The position numbers and the translations under genes were made by a program. This document shows, in pieces, positions 31,220 through 40,583 of a stretch of DNA of 64,000 nt (position 1 is its first letter; each line of letters begins with the position of its first letter). Source of the stretch: Pseudomonas poae (GTDB taxonomy: Bacteria > Pseudomonadota > Gammaproteobacteria > Pseudomonadales > Pseudomonadaceae). The DNA is taken from assembly GCA_004000515.1 (NCBI GenBank), contig CP034537.1, positions 310,001-374,000 of the forward strand. Direction: 5' to 3'. Under the pieces are notes generated by a model. It saw nothing but the letters and a program-made list of their open reading frames with translations, did no database searches and was not told the origin of the DNA.

Positions 31220-32753
31220 TCAGTGATCAAACACGGCGAGTGCCGCCGGGGTCTTGCTCGGGAGGGTCTTGGCATCCTGGGGTACGTCGTTGCCGGCACC
31301 GAGGCCGCCGCCAAGGGCGGTGACCAGTTCGGCATGCGCACTCAGGCGAGCGGCCTGTACCTGTTGCTCGATCTGCTGCTGATGGAACAGCAAGGTCTGG
31401 GCATTGAGCACATTGAGGTAGTCGGTGAGGCCGCGTTGGTAGGCGATCATCGCGATGTCGTAGGTTTTCTGCGCCGAGGCCACCGATTGGGCGGCGAAGT
31501 TGGATTGCTTGTCCATCGATTCGCGGCGGATCAACTGGTCGCTGATGCCCTTGAGCGCGTTGACCAGGGTTTGGTTGTACTTGGCGACGGCGATGTCGTA
31601 ACCGGCACTTGCTTCGCCTAGTTCGGCGCGCAAACGCCCGCCGTCGAAGATCGGCAAGGTGATCGCCGGGCCGACGTTGTAGTTGAATTTCTTGCCCGCC
31701 AGAAACTCCAGCATGCCGCCGCCAGTGGCCATGTAGCCGAGGCTGCCCACTAGGTCGACGTTGGGATAGAACCCGGCATGGGCCACGTCGATGCCACGGG
31801 CTTGCGCGGCGACCTGCCAGCGGCTGGCGACCACGTCCGGGCGCTGGCCGAGCAGTTGCGCGGGTAGGCTCGATGGCAACTTCAAGGGGGCCGCGAGGGA
31901 CAAGGTCGGGCGCTGCAGTGTTGCGCCCTCCCCGGTCCCTTGCCCGCCAAGGCGGCAAGCTGGTTACGGCTCAAGGCAATTTCTTCGTCGAGGGCGTCCA
32001 GTTGGCGGTGGGTTTCCGGCAACGGGGTTTCGGCCTGGCTGACGTCGAAGTGCGTGCCGATCCCGGCGTTCAGGCGTTTGTTGGCCAGGTCCAGGATCTG
32101 CTGTTGCTGGGCCAGGGTGGCGGAGACGATATCGCGGTTGGCGTAGTGCAACGACAGCTGGATATAGGCCCGCACGACGTTGTTCTGCAATTCGAGTTGG
32201 GCCTGGCGCGCTTCGGCGGCGCTCATGTGCGCCATGTCCACGGCGCGCTCGGTGGTGTTGCTTTCGCGGCCCCACAGGTCGAGGGCGTAGCTCAGGCCAA
32301 GGGAGGAATTGTTGTCCCAGGTGTTGGCACCGCTCAGCTCGCCGGGGCCGTAGAACTGGTCCTTCGGCCAGTTGTGGCGCTTGAGGGTGGTGTCGCTGTT
32401 GATCTGCAACGACTCGGCTGACTCGGCAATCCCGGCCATGGCCCGTGCTTCACGGACGCGTGCGGCAGCCATGGCCATGCTCGGGCTGTTTTGGGTGGCG
32501 AGGTCGACCCAATGGTTGAGCTGGGCGTCGCCATAGGCTTGCCACCAAAGCGCTGTGGGCCAATGGGCGTCCTGGGCCGCGCTCTGGATCGCTTCGTCGG
32601 TGGCCAGGTTGTTGGCGCTGAGGGCCTGGCCTTGGGGGCAATTCCTCCGGTTCCGATACAGCCGCTGATTGCTAACGATAAGGCGCAAACACTGAGAGCC
32701 TTCAGCCCTCCGTTAATGAGAGTCTTGAGCTCTCTGCTGATGCGACGCGGCAC
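31220..32753 (-). CDS. NodT/OprM-family outer-membrane efflux lipoprotein (two indels)
   Basis: It carries a lipobox at LAISGC, a variable spacer, then two outer-membrane efflux repeats (HWPTALWWQAYGDAQLNHWV; LGQRPDVVASRWQVAAQARG). One C is missing on the coding strand near 32634-32638 (expected IAPQGQALSANNL) and one G near 31930-31933 (expected GPGEGATLQRPTLSLAAP). The start GTG 32753 (PRRISRELKTLINGG) is preceded by AGGA; no ATG fits. Restored length is about 511 residues. It is the first gene of the minus-strand efflux operon. Confidence 0.88.
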
Positions 32754-32935
32754 GGCGAACGAATTCCTGAGGTGGTGTTGCGGGGAAGGTGGCGCAATTC
32801 TAGGCGGCGGCAATGAGGACGATAAGCTGGCATTCCTGTGAATCTTTGTTACCGTTCAGGCGATAATCCGTTGGTAGGGATCACTGGACGGCGTAACTTT
32901 CTGTCACAATTTGTTATCTCCCCTGAGAACACTCC
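32754..32935. promoter_or_regulatory. divergent promoter region, efflux operon / LysR regulator
   Basis: 182 bp between the divergently read efflux operon and its likely LysR regulator. LysR proteins usually bind such shared regions (T-N11-A type sites), but I cannot assign the exact site. Nothing else is visible. Confidence 0.45.
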
Positions 32936-33903
32936 ATGGACACTTTGCAAAACATGCGCGCCTTCAGTTGTGTGGCCGAGGCTGGCAGCTTCACCGCCGC
33001 CGCCGTGCAACTGGACACCACCACGGCCAACGTCTCGCGCGCGGTCTCCAACCTAGAGGCCCATCTGCAAACCCGCTTGCTCAACCGCACCACCCGTCGC
33101 ATCGCGCTGACTGAAGCCGGTAAACGCTATTTGCTGCGCTGTGAACAAATCCTCGCCTACGTCGAAGAAGCCGAGGCCGAAGCCAGCGACGCCCACGCAC
33201 GCCCCGCCGGGCAGCTGAAAGTGCACACCATGACCGGCATCGGCCAGCATTTCGTCATCGACGCGATTGCCCGCTACCGCCGCACCCACCCGGACGTGAC
33301 CTTCGACCTGACCCTGGCCAACCGTGTACCGGACCTGCTCGACGAGGGCTACGATGTGTCCATCGTGCTGGCCAGCGAGCTACCGGACTCGGGTTTCGTG
33401 TCCCAACGCCTGGGCATCACCTACAGCATCGCCTGCGCATCGCCGGATTACGTCAAGGCCAAGGGCTGCGCGCAACGCCCCATGACTTGCTCAACCACGC
33501 GTGCCTGCGCCTGGTCAGCCCGGTGATCCAGTTGGACAAATGGACCTTCAACGGCCCCGAAGGCCAGGAAAGCGTGGCCATCAACACCTCGCCGTTCCTG
33601 GTGAACTCGGCCGACGCGATGAAAACCGCGATCACCAGCGGCATGGGCGTTGGCCTGCTGCCGGTGTATGCGGCCATCGAAGGCCTGCGCAACGGCACCC
33701 TGGTGCGAGTGATGCCCAACTACCGTTCCCAGGAGCTGAACCTGTACGCCATCTACCCGTCGCGCCAATACCTGGATGCGAAGATCAAGACCTGGGTGGA
33801 ATACCTGCGCGGTTCGTTGCCGGAGATTCTGGCGGCGCATCAGGCGGAGTTGGTGGCGTATGAAGTGAGTGGCGGGTTGGGCAGCGCTCGTTTGGCGAAC
33901 TGA
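32936..33903 (+). CDS. LysR-family transcriptional regulator, AaeR-like position (frameshifted near 33478)
   Basis: The N-terminal helix-turn-helix MDTLQNMRAFSCVAEAGSF ... VSRAVSNLEAHLQTRLLNR is canonical, followed by a periplasmic-binding-like effector domain. A C is missing in the run at 33478-33481 (expected CAQRPHDLLNHACLRL). Restored it is about 322 residues. Being divergent from an AaeB-type efflux operon it is its probable regulator, as AaeR is in E. coli. Confidence 0.9.
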
Positions 33904-33927
33904 TTCCTGCCAGACAACCGAGATCAA

Positions 33928-34000
33928 CTGTGGGAGCTGGCTTGCCTGCGATAGCGGTTTTCCTGGTACGCCGCTATCGCAGGCAAGCCAGCTCCCACAG
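33928..34000. repeat. REPIN after the LysR gene
   Basis: Inverted copies of CTGTGGGAGCTGGCTTGCCT enclose GCGATAGCGG tips with a short loop of about 15 bp. The arms match those of the element at 1156-1243. Confidence 0.85.
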
Positions 34001-34098
34001 GGGTACGCTGCTCACTTTAGCGTGGTGGTGTCCTGACAAGCGTGGGCAGGAATGTTAGCGTGCTTGGCATTCTTCCGTAGTCGATGAGCCCGCCTGCA

Positions 34099-35073
34099 AT
34101 GAAAAAGACTGTCCTCGCCTTCAGCCGTGTCACCCCGCAGATGATCGAACGCCTGCAACAGGATTTCGAGGTGATCGCGCCTAACCCCAAGCTGGGTGAT
34201 ATCAACGCTCAATTCAATGAAGCCCTGCCCCACGCCCACGGTTTGATCGGGGTGGGCCGCAAGCTGGGCCGCGAGCAGTTGCAAGGTGCGAGCAAGCTGG
34301 AAGTGGTGTCCAGCGTGTCGGTGGGCTACGACAACTACGACGTGCCCTACTTCAATGAACGCGGGATCATGCTCACCAACACCCCCGACGTGCTCACCGA
34401 AAGCACCGCCGACCTGGCCTTTGCCCTGTTGATGAGCAGCGCACGCCGTGTGGCCGAACTGGATGCCTGGACCAAAGCCGGCCAGTGGAAAGCCAGCGTG
34501 GGTGCGCCGCTGTTCGGTTGCGACGTGCACGGCAAGACCTTGGGCATCGTCGGCATGGGCAATATCGGCGCAGCCGTGGCCCGTCGCGGTCGCCTGGGTT
34601 TCAACATGCCGATCCTGTACAGCGGCAACAGCCGCAAGACTGAGCTTGAGCAGGAGCTGGGCGCCCAGTTCCGCAGCCTGGACCAGTTGCTGGCCGAGTC
34701 GGACTTCGTGTGCCTGGTGGTGCCGTTGAGCGACAAGACTCGCCACCTGATCAGCACCCGCGAGCTGGGCCTGATGAAGTCCAGCGCAATCCTGATCAAC
34801 ATCTCTCGCGGCCCGGTGGTGGATGAGCCGGCGCTGATCGAAGCGCTGCAAACCCAACGTATTCGGGGTGCCGGGCTGGATGTGTATGAGCAGGAGCCGT
34901 TGAGCGAGTCGCCGTTGTTCCAATTGAGCAATGCGGTGACCTTGCCGCACATCGGCTCGGCGACGAATGAAACCCGCGAAGCCATGGCCAACCGCGCCCT
35001 GGAAAACCTGCGCAGCGCCCTGCTGGGCCAGCGTCCGCAGGACCTGGTGAACCCGCAGGTCTGGAAGGGCTGA
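34099..35073 (+). CDS. ghrB: 2-hydroxyacid dehydrogenase, GhrB-type glyoxylate/hydroxypyruvate reductase
   Basis: D-isomer 2-hydroxyacid dehydrogenase: SNSVSVGYDNYDV-type substrate region, NAD loop GMGNIGAAVARRG, catalytic arginine in NISRGPVVDE, and the histidine in LPHIGSATNETR. 324 residues from ATG 34099 (MKKTVLAFSRVTPQ), chosen because that is the family N-terminus; ATG 34084 adds five residues and has no better site. It likely reduces glyoxylate, hydroxypyruvate or 2-ketogluconate. A hairpin (AGCGGCCCATGC/GCATGGGCCGCT, about 35078-35108) follows the stop without a T-run. Confidence 0.85.
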   Translation: MKKTVLAFSRVTPQMIERLQQDFEVIAPNPKLGDINAQFNEALPHAHGLIGVGRKLGREQLQGASKLEVVSSVSVGYDNYDVPYFNERGIMLTNTPDVLTESTADLAFALLMSSARRVAELDAWTKAGQWKASVGAPLFGCDVHGKTLGIVGMGNIGAAVARRGRLGFNMPILYSGNSRKTELEQELGAQFRSLDQLLAESDFVCLVVPLSDKTRHLISTRELGLMKSSAILINISRGPVVDEPALIEALQTQRIRGAGLDVYEQEPLSESPLFQLSNAVTLPHIGSATNETREAMANRALENLRSALLGQRPQDLVNPQVWKG

Positions 35074-35158
35074 TTTTAGCGGCCCATGCCCCTAAAGCAT
35101 GGGCCGCTCAAGTCGATAACCTTCTATAGATGTCATCCCTGATCCACAGAAGGTTTTT

Positions 35159-36061
35159 ATGTCCACCACCAAAGCCCGCGCAGATTCACTCTCGCTTCTG
35201 CTCTTTACCCTGCGCAGCGGCAAGCTGATGGCGATCAACCTGCTGAAAGTCAGCGAAATCATTCCGTGCCCGCCGCTGACCAAGCTGCCGGAGTCCCATC
35301 CTCACGTCAAAGGCATCGCCACCTTGCGCGGCGCTTCGCTGTCGGTGATCGACCTGAGCCGTGCCCTGGGGGAAATGCCCCTGCAAGACCCGGACGGCGG
35401 CTGCCTGATCGTCACCGATGTGAGCCGCTCCAAGCAGGGCCTGCATGTGCAGGCGGTGAGCAAGATCGTGCATTGCCTGACCACTGACATCCGCCCGCCC
35501 CCCTTCGGGTCCGGCGGCAATCGCTCGTTTATCACCGGGGTTACCCAGGTAGAGGGCGGCCTGGTGCAGGTACTGGACATCGAAAAAGTCATCCACGGCA
35601 TCGCCCCGGCGCAGATCGAAGCCGCGCCCACCGACCTGACCATGGAAGAGGCGGAAGTGCTCGGCAATGCGCGCATCCTGGTGGTGGACGACAGCCAAGT
35701 GGCCCTGCAGCAGTCGGTGCACACCCTGCGCAACCTGGGCCTCACGTGCCACACCGCACGCAGTGCCAAGGAAGCCATCGATGTGCTGCTGGAACTGCAA
35801 GGCACCGCGCAGCAGATCAACGTAGTAGTGTCGGACATCGAAATGTCCGAGATGGACGGCTACGCCCTCACCCGTACCCTGCGTGAAACGCCAGACTTCC
35901 AAGAGCTTTACGTGTTGCTGCACACCTCCCTGGACAGCGCGATGAACAGTGAAAAAGCCCGCCTGGCTGGCGCTGACGCGGTGCTGACCAAGTTCTCGTC
36001 GCCCGAGCTGACCAAGTGCCTGGTGGTGGCTGCGCAAACCGTGGCGCAAAAAGGCCTGTGA
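35159..36061 (+). CDS. cheV: chemotaxis coupling protein CheV (CheW domain + receiver)
   Basis: An N-terminal CheW-like domain (about residues 10-155) is joined to a C-terminal response-regulator receiver with LVVDDSQ near 180 and the phosphorylatable aspartate in VVSDIEMSEMDGYALT. CheV couples chemoreceptors to the CheA kinase and may act as a phosphate sink. 300 residues, intact. AGAAGG precedes ATG 35159. Its stop overlaps the GTG start of the next gene. Confidence 0.93.
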   Translation: MSTTKARADSLSLLLFTLRSGKLMAINLLKVSEIIPCPPLTKLPESHPHVKGIATLRGASLSVIDLSRALGEMPLQDPDGGCLIVTDVSRSKQGLHVQAVSKIVHCLTTDIRPPPFGSGGNRSFITGVTQVEGGLVQVLDIEKVIHGIAPAQIEAAPTDLTMEEAEVLGNARILVVDDSQVALQQSVHTLRNLGLTCHTARSAKEAIDVLLELQGTAQQINVVVSDIEMSEMDGYALTRTLRETPDFQELYVLLHTSLDSAMNSEKARLAGADAVLTKFSSPELTKCLVVAAQTVAQKGL

Positions 36062-36540
36062 GCGAATATTTCCAACTGCTGCGCCGCGACCTCACCGGCA
36101 GCCTGCCCGCCCCGCAATGGCCGGCCGATACCCAGTTGGATCATTACCACGACGACCTGGCCCCGGCGATTCACGCAGTGTTGCGCATGACTCAGGAGCA
36201 AGGCGGCGGCCGCGTGCCCAACCTGGAAACCTGGCAGCGCCAGTTCACCACCGATGCCGAGTTCGACCCCACGCTGTGCCTGGTGGCGAGTAACGCCGCG
36301 GGCATTCTCGGCGTAGCTCAGTGCTGGACCAGCGCCTTCATCAAAAACCTCTCCGTTCACCCTTGCGCCCAAGGCCAGGGGCTCGGTCGCGCGCTGCTGT
36401 TGCACAGTTTCCAGGTGTTCAAGCAGCGCGGCGAACCCTACGTGGACCTCAAGGTGCTGGAAAGCAACCTGCGTGCCCGGCAGCTATATGAAAGCGCGGG
36501 AATGAGATTCGTCCTACGGGATGTAGTGCAAGAGGACTGA
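36058..36540 (+). CDS. GNAT-family N-acetyltransferase
   Basis: 160 residues. The acetyl-CoA loop HPCAQGQGLGRALL (Q/RxxGxG/A) and the C-terminal NLRARQLYESAGMRF are typical GNAT motifs. The start is GTG 36058 overlapping the CheV stop (GTGA); VSEYFQLLRRD follows. The substrate is unknown. The coupling to cheV suggests co-translation, though a chemotaxis role is only a guess. Confidence 0.85.
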   Translation: MSEYFQLLRRDLTGSLPAPQWPADTQLDHYHDDLAPAIHAVLRMTQEQGGGRVPNLETWQRQFTTDAEFDPTLCLVASNAAGILGVAQCWTSAFIKNLSVHPCAQGQGLGRALLLHSFQVFKQRGEPYVDLKVLESNLRARQLYESAGMRFVLRDVVQED

Positions 36541-36648
36541 CAAGCCCTGGCGCACAACTTGCTTCCAGAGAGCCAGCTCGGTGGACAGAGGTAAAAACCC
36601 GTCACCGTTCCAGCGTGCCCTCTGACCTTGCCTGGTGACAGATCCGCC

Positions 36649-37392
36649 ATGAACACTCATTTTTCCTGCGTCGGTTGCGGTAAATGCTGCACCGACCATC
36701 ACGTCCCCCTCACCCTCGACGAAGCCCGTATGTGGGCGGCCGACGGCGGTAATGTCATTGTTCTGGTGGAAGGTTTCCTCGGCAATGGCCTCGGCCTGCC
36801 CCAACAACAACGCGAACATGCCGAGCGTCGTTCGGTGGTGGTGCCCAGCGGCAACATCGAGGCGTTTGTGGCGATCACTTTTGCCGCTTACAACGCCGGA
36901 CGCTGCCGGAATCTTGACGAAGACAATCGCTGCCGCATCTATGAACGGCGGCCCTTGGTGTGTCGCATTTATCCGATGGAGATCAACCCACATATCCCGT
37001 TGAGCCCCGCCGCCAAGGATTGCCCGCCGGAGTCCTGGGAGCAGGGGCCGGCGCTGATCGTCGGGGGTGAGTTGATGGACGTGGCGTTGGCCGAGCTGAT
37101 CCAACGCTCACGCCAGGCCGACCGCGACGACGTGCAGGCCAAGGAGGCGGTGTGCGCGTTGCTGGGCATTCGCACCACGGCGCTCAAGGGCGATGGGTTT
37201 ACCGCGTACCTGCCGGACATGGGCGCGTTTGCACAGGCGATTGAGTTGGCGGTGGAGCGGCCGGCGGTGGCCAGTGAGTGGGTGTTTCATGTGTCGGGGA
37301 TGGATATTGCCGAGCAGGTGCTGGATGCCGGGGCGCAGATTGCGACGCAGGTGCCGGCCAATTATGCGTTTATTTCGCTGAGGGCGGCGTAA
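36649..37392 (+). CDS. YkgJ-family CxxCxxCC metal-cluster protein
   Basis: 247 residues. The N-terminus has FSCVGCGKCC, and later cysteines appear in NAGRCRNLDEDNRCRIYERR and PLVCRIYPMEI, the pattern of the YkgJ/UPF0153 zinc- or iron-chelating family. The function is uncharacterised. ATG 36649 starts just before the motif; the earlier in-frame start would add seven residues. Confidence 0.85.
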   Translation: MNTHFSCVGCGKCCTDHHVPLTLDEARMWAADGGNVIVLVEGFLGNGLGLPQQQREHAERRSVVVPSGNIEAFVAITFAAYNAGRCRNLDEDNRCRIYERRPLVCRIYPMEINPHIPLSPAAKDCPPESWEQGPALIVGGELMDVALAELIQRSRQADRDDVQAKEAVCALLGIRTTALKGDGFTAYLPDMGAFAQAIELAVERPAVASEWVFHVSGMDIAEQVLDAGAQIATQVPANYAFISLRAA

Positions 37393-37400
37393 GCCTTAGC

Positions 37401-37497
37401 ACCGCTTTCGCAGGCAAGCCAGCTCCCACATTTGACCGTGTTCCAACTTTGGAATGCAGTCAAAGGTGGGAGCCGGGCTTGCCCGCGATGAGGCCGG
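37401..37497. repeat. hybrid REP doublet, back-to-back orientation
   Basis: The left copy (complement of TGTGGGAGCTGGCTTGCCTG) and the right copy (GTGGGAGCCGGGCTTGCCCG) belong to two sequence variants, and both GTGGGA ends point inward. The spacer TTTGACCGTG ... TTTGGAATGC resembles that at 18531-18563. Confidence 0.8.
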
Positions 37498-37520
37498 AAT
37501 ATTCACCATCAAACCAACAG

Positions 37521-39095
37521 TCAGCGCCGCCCACGCCAAAACTCCCGCGCCAACTGCCGCAAATCCTCCGCCAACGCCGCCACATCCTCCGAACTGAGCT
37601 GGCTCTGCTGCCCGGCACTGACAGTGGCCTGCCCAGCGTTACGAATGCCGACGACATTGCGATTGATGTCTTCGCTCACGGCACTTTGTTCCTCCACGGC
37701 CGCCGCGATCTGCTGGCTCATGGCAGTGATTTGCATGACACGCTGGCTGATTCCGTCCAACGCCGCAGCAGCCCGTTGCGCCTGTTGGACACTGGCCTCG
37801 ACATGCTCGCTGCTGTGCGCCATGGCCTACACCGCATCCCGCGCGCCGCCTTGCAGGGTGCTGATCATGCGCTGGATTTCATCGGTCGATTGCTGAGTGC
37901 GCTGGGCCAGGCCGCGCACCTCATCGGCCACCACCGCAAACCCGCGCCCCTGTTCACCGGCGCGCGCGGCTTCGATGGCGGCATTCAGCGCCAGCAGGTT
38001 GGTCTGCTCGGCAATCGTGCGTATCACCTCAAGTACACCGCTGATCTCGCCGCTGTGGTGTTCCAGTTGGTGGATCACCTCGGTGGCGCGCGCCAACTCC
38101 TGAGACAGACGCAATACCGCGTCGCGGCTCTCGTCCACGCGTTGATGACCTTCACGGGTCTCGTTGCCGGCCTGGTCTGCCGCCTTGGACGCCTGCTGGG
38201 CATGGTTGGCCATTTCGGCCACGCTGGCGGCCATTTCATGGATCGCCGCGGCCACCTGGTCGGTCTGGGCTTGCTGGCCCAGGCTACTGGCGTGGCTGCT
38301 ATCGAGTTGCCGCACCAGTTGGGACGCATGCCCGGACAGACGCTGGGAAGCATCACCGATACGCCCCACCACCGCGCCCACCTGGGCTTCGAGCATCTGC
38401 AGGGCGAACGCGATCTGCCCGCACTCATCCCGACGGCCGGTGTAGATCGCCTGACTTAACGGGTTATCGGCAATGACGCGTGCCCGCTGACTCAACTGGG
38501 CCAGAGGTCGAAGGATCGCGCTTACACCCACCGCGCCTGCCGCACAGCCCGCAGCCAACGCTAACAGTTGCCAGGTCAGCGAATTGGCCGCCAAGCCCAA
38601 CACCAACGCCCCGGTCACACCGCAGGCAGCAGCGACCCAAGCCGACAATTTCAGGCCCAGGCCCACGACCGGCCAGCGCGCGGGCTTACCCGTGAGCAAA
38701 CGCGCATAAACCCGTTCCGCTACCGCTACCGTGCGCGCATCCGGCTTGGTGCGCACCGACTGATACTCCACCGTCACACCGTCCCGCGTCACGGGCGTGG
38801 CGTACGCGCTGACCCAATAGTGATCGCCGTTCTTGCAACGGTTTTTCACCATGCCCATCCATGAGCGCCCAGTTTTCAAGGTTTGCCACATGTGGGCAAA
38901 TGCCTGCGGCGGCATGTCCGGGTGACGCAAGATGTTATGCGGCGTGCCCAACAACTCATCGCGGCTGTAGCCACTGATGTCGATAAAGTCCTGGTTAGCG
39001 TAAGTAATTGCGCTCGTCAGGTCGGTGGTCGAAAGGATGTTGGCGTCAGGGGCAAAGTCCACATTTCGACCGGTGACCGGCAGATTGATCTTCAT
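37521..39095 (-). CDS. PAS-containing chemoreceptor (Aer-like) with an internal amber codon
   Basis: Aer/BdlA-like architecture: a PAS domain at about residues 15-115 ([20 protein letters not shown]), two close hydrophobic segments (about 145-190), HAMP-like linker, and the MCP signalling hairpin tip [20 protein letters not shown]. Codon 423 is TAG (complement of 37827-37829), in the same frame as the following [14 protein letters not shown] (Gln) is the expected codon. Read through, the protein is 524 residues. As written it stops after 422 residues and would lose the C-terminal methylation helix. ATG 39095 is used; ATG 39101 is equally possible. Confidence 0.85.
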
Positions 39096-39201
39096 GGGCA
39101 AGCGCGCTCGTGATTGTTAGAAGAGTCGGCAGGGCGTCGACTCTAAGCGCCCCATCGGGCAAATACTGATCTAGCTCATGTTCTGCGCAATTAATTGGCC
39201 A

Positions 39202-39971
39202 TCACTGTATTTCCAAGCGATAAGGCTGGACGATCCGCTGGTACTCGCCGTTTTGCATCAACTGTTCAAGCGCATGGTTGAGTTCATTGCGCAGCGCCGT
39301 GTCCGGTTTGCGCAACGCGATCGCGGCACCATCACCCAGCAACTCCGCGGAAACAGCGGGCCCTGCAAAGTCGAAGTCCTGGCCTGTGTCGGTGTCTAGC
39401 AAGACGTCGCGGATTTCCACGGTGCCCTGCAGGGTTGCATCGATTTCACCGGCCACCAGGCTGCGGACCAGCTCGTCGTTGAGCCAGAAGCTCTCGACGA
39501 TAACGCCCTGGGTGCCCATTTGGAACGGGCGAAGGCTTCACGATTGCTCCCCAGCAACACGCCGACTCGCTTGCCTTTCAGCGACCTGGCAGTCGGTGTC
39601 AGGCCTGAGTTTTTAAGTGCCACCAGGCGAGTAGTGAAGGGATAAAGGTTGTCGGTGAAGCTTACCCAGCGTCGTCGCTCGGGCGTGGGAGCGATGCCCA
39701 TGATTGCGTCGAACTGCAGGGCTTCAAGGGCTTTGAAGTTTTCGATCAGTACTTGGTCGACCCACGTGCAGCGCGCATTCAATTGCAGGCACAGGGCGTT
39801 GCCCAGTTCGATATTCAGCCCGACCAACTGCCCTTGGGGGGTGCGGCTCTGAAAAGGAGGGAATTGCGCAGCAATGGCGAAGCGGATCTCGCGTCGCGGT
39901 TGATCAACGGCCGCAACGGCATTCGCCGAGAGCAATAGAGCAAACACTGCACAGAAATGTATCAACGCCAC
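39202..39971 (-). CDS. periplasmic solute-binding protein, family 3 (frameshifted near 39520)
   Basis: SBP_bac_3-type domain: REIRFAIAAQFPPFQSRTPQ, then GLNIELGNALC and IMGIAPTPERRRWVSFTDNL, as in amino-acid ABC binding proteins. A signal peptide starts at GTG 39971 (VALIHFCAVFALLLSANA), with AAAAGGA about 9 nt upstream. One base is missing near 39519-39521 (expected ARSKMGTQGVIVESFWLND). Restored length is about 256 residues. No permease or ATPase genes are adjacent, so it may act alone or with components elsewhere. Confidence 0.87.
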
Positions 39972-40136
39972 GGGAAACGTCCTTTTCCGGAAAGAGCAAC
40001 CTCTGCTCCACCCGGGTAAAAAACTCAGGGCAGAGCAAAAGCTGTGCAAACTTTCAAGAAACGGTCGCTGGCATACAATCGGAAACTTCAGCGCAATCTG
40101 TAGGAAATAGCCCTAACAGACTTCAGCCTATTACTC

Positions 40137-40370
40137 TTAGCGTTTACCCATCGAGCGGCGAGTACCCGGTGGGGCCATGCCCGGAGACTTCGTATGGCCG
40201 TTTTTGGCGCCATTCTTGTACCAAGGCTGGGCGGCATTCTTGGCCCCGGCCAGCTCACCCGGTTTGAACGGAAACTTGAACGCCGGAATCTCGGTTTTTT
40301 CAACGCTTTCGGCGCTTGCCGGATCGACCAGGTCGGCCGCTTCAACAGGGGATTGTGTCGGGGAAGTCAT
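40137..40370 (-). CDS. small conserved hypothetical protein (77 aa)
   Basis: From ATG 40370 it reads MTSPTQSPVEAADL and ends GMAPPGTRRSMGKR. It is rich in Pro, Lys and Gly with no membrane segment and looks largely disordered with a basic tail. The ORF fills most of the gap between the solute-binding gene and the RND pump. I recall similar short proteins in other pseudomonads but no function. Confidence 0.6.
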   Translation of the reverse strand: MTSPTQSPVEAADLVDPASAESVEKTEIPAFKFPFKPGELAGAKNAAQPWYKNGAKNGHTKSPGMAPPGTRRSMGKR

Positions 40371-40583
40371 GGAAGCTCCGGAGCGTGCAAAAAATGAGGC
40401 GGGCCGGCTTGCGGGCCACACTGGCGCGCAGTATACCTGCGGCCCCGTAATCTTTAACCACTGTCGTACGAATGGTCAGGGCTTAACTGACGCCACTGTC
40501 AGATAGCGGTCACTTTGTTGACCGGGTTCACACGCTATAAGTACGCGTCATTCTTCCCAATTTTCGTCCCGGCGCCCTACAGC

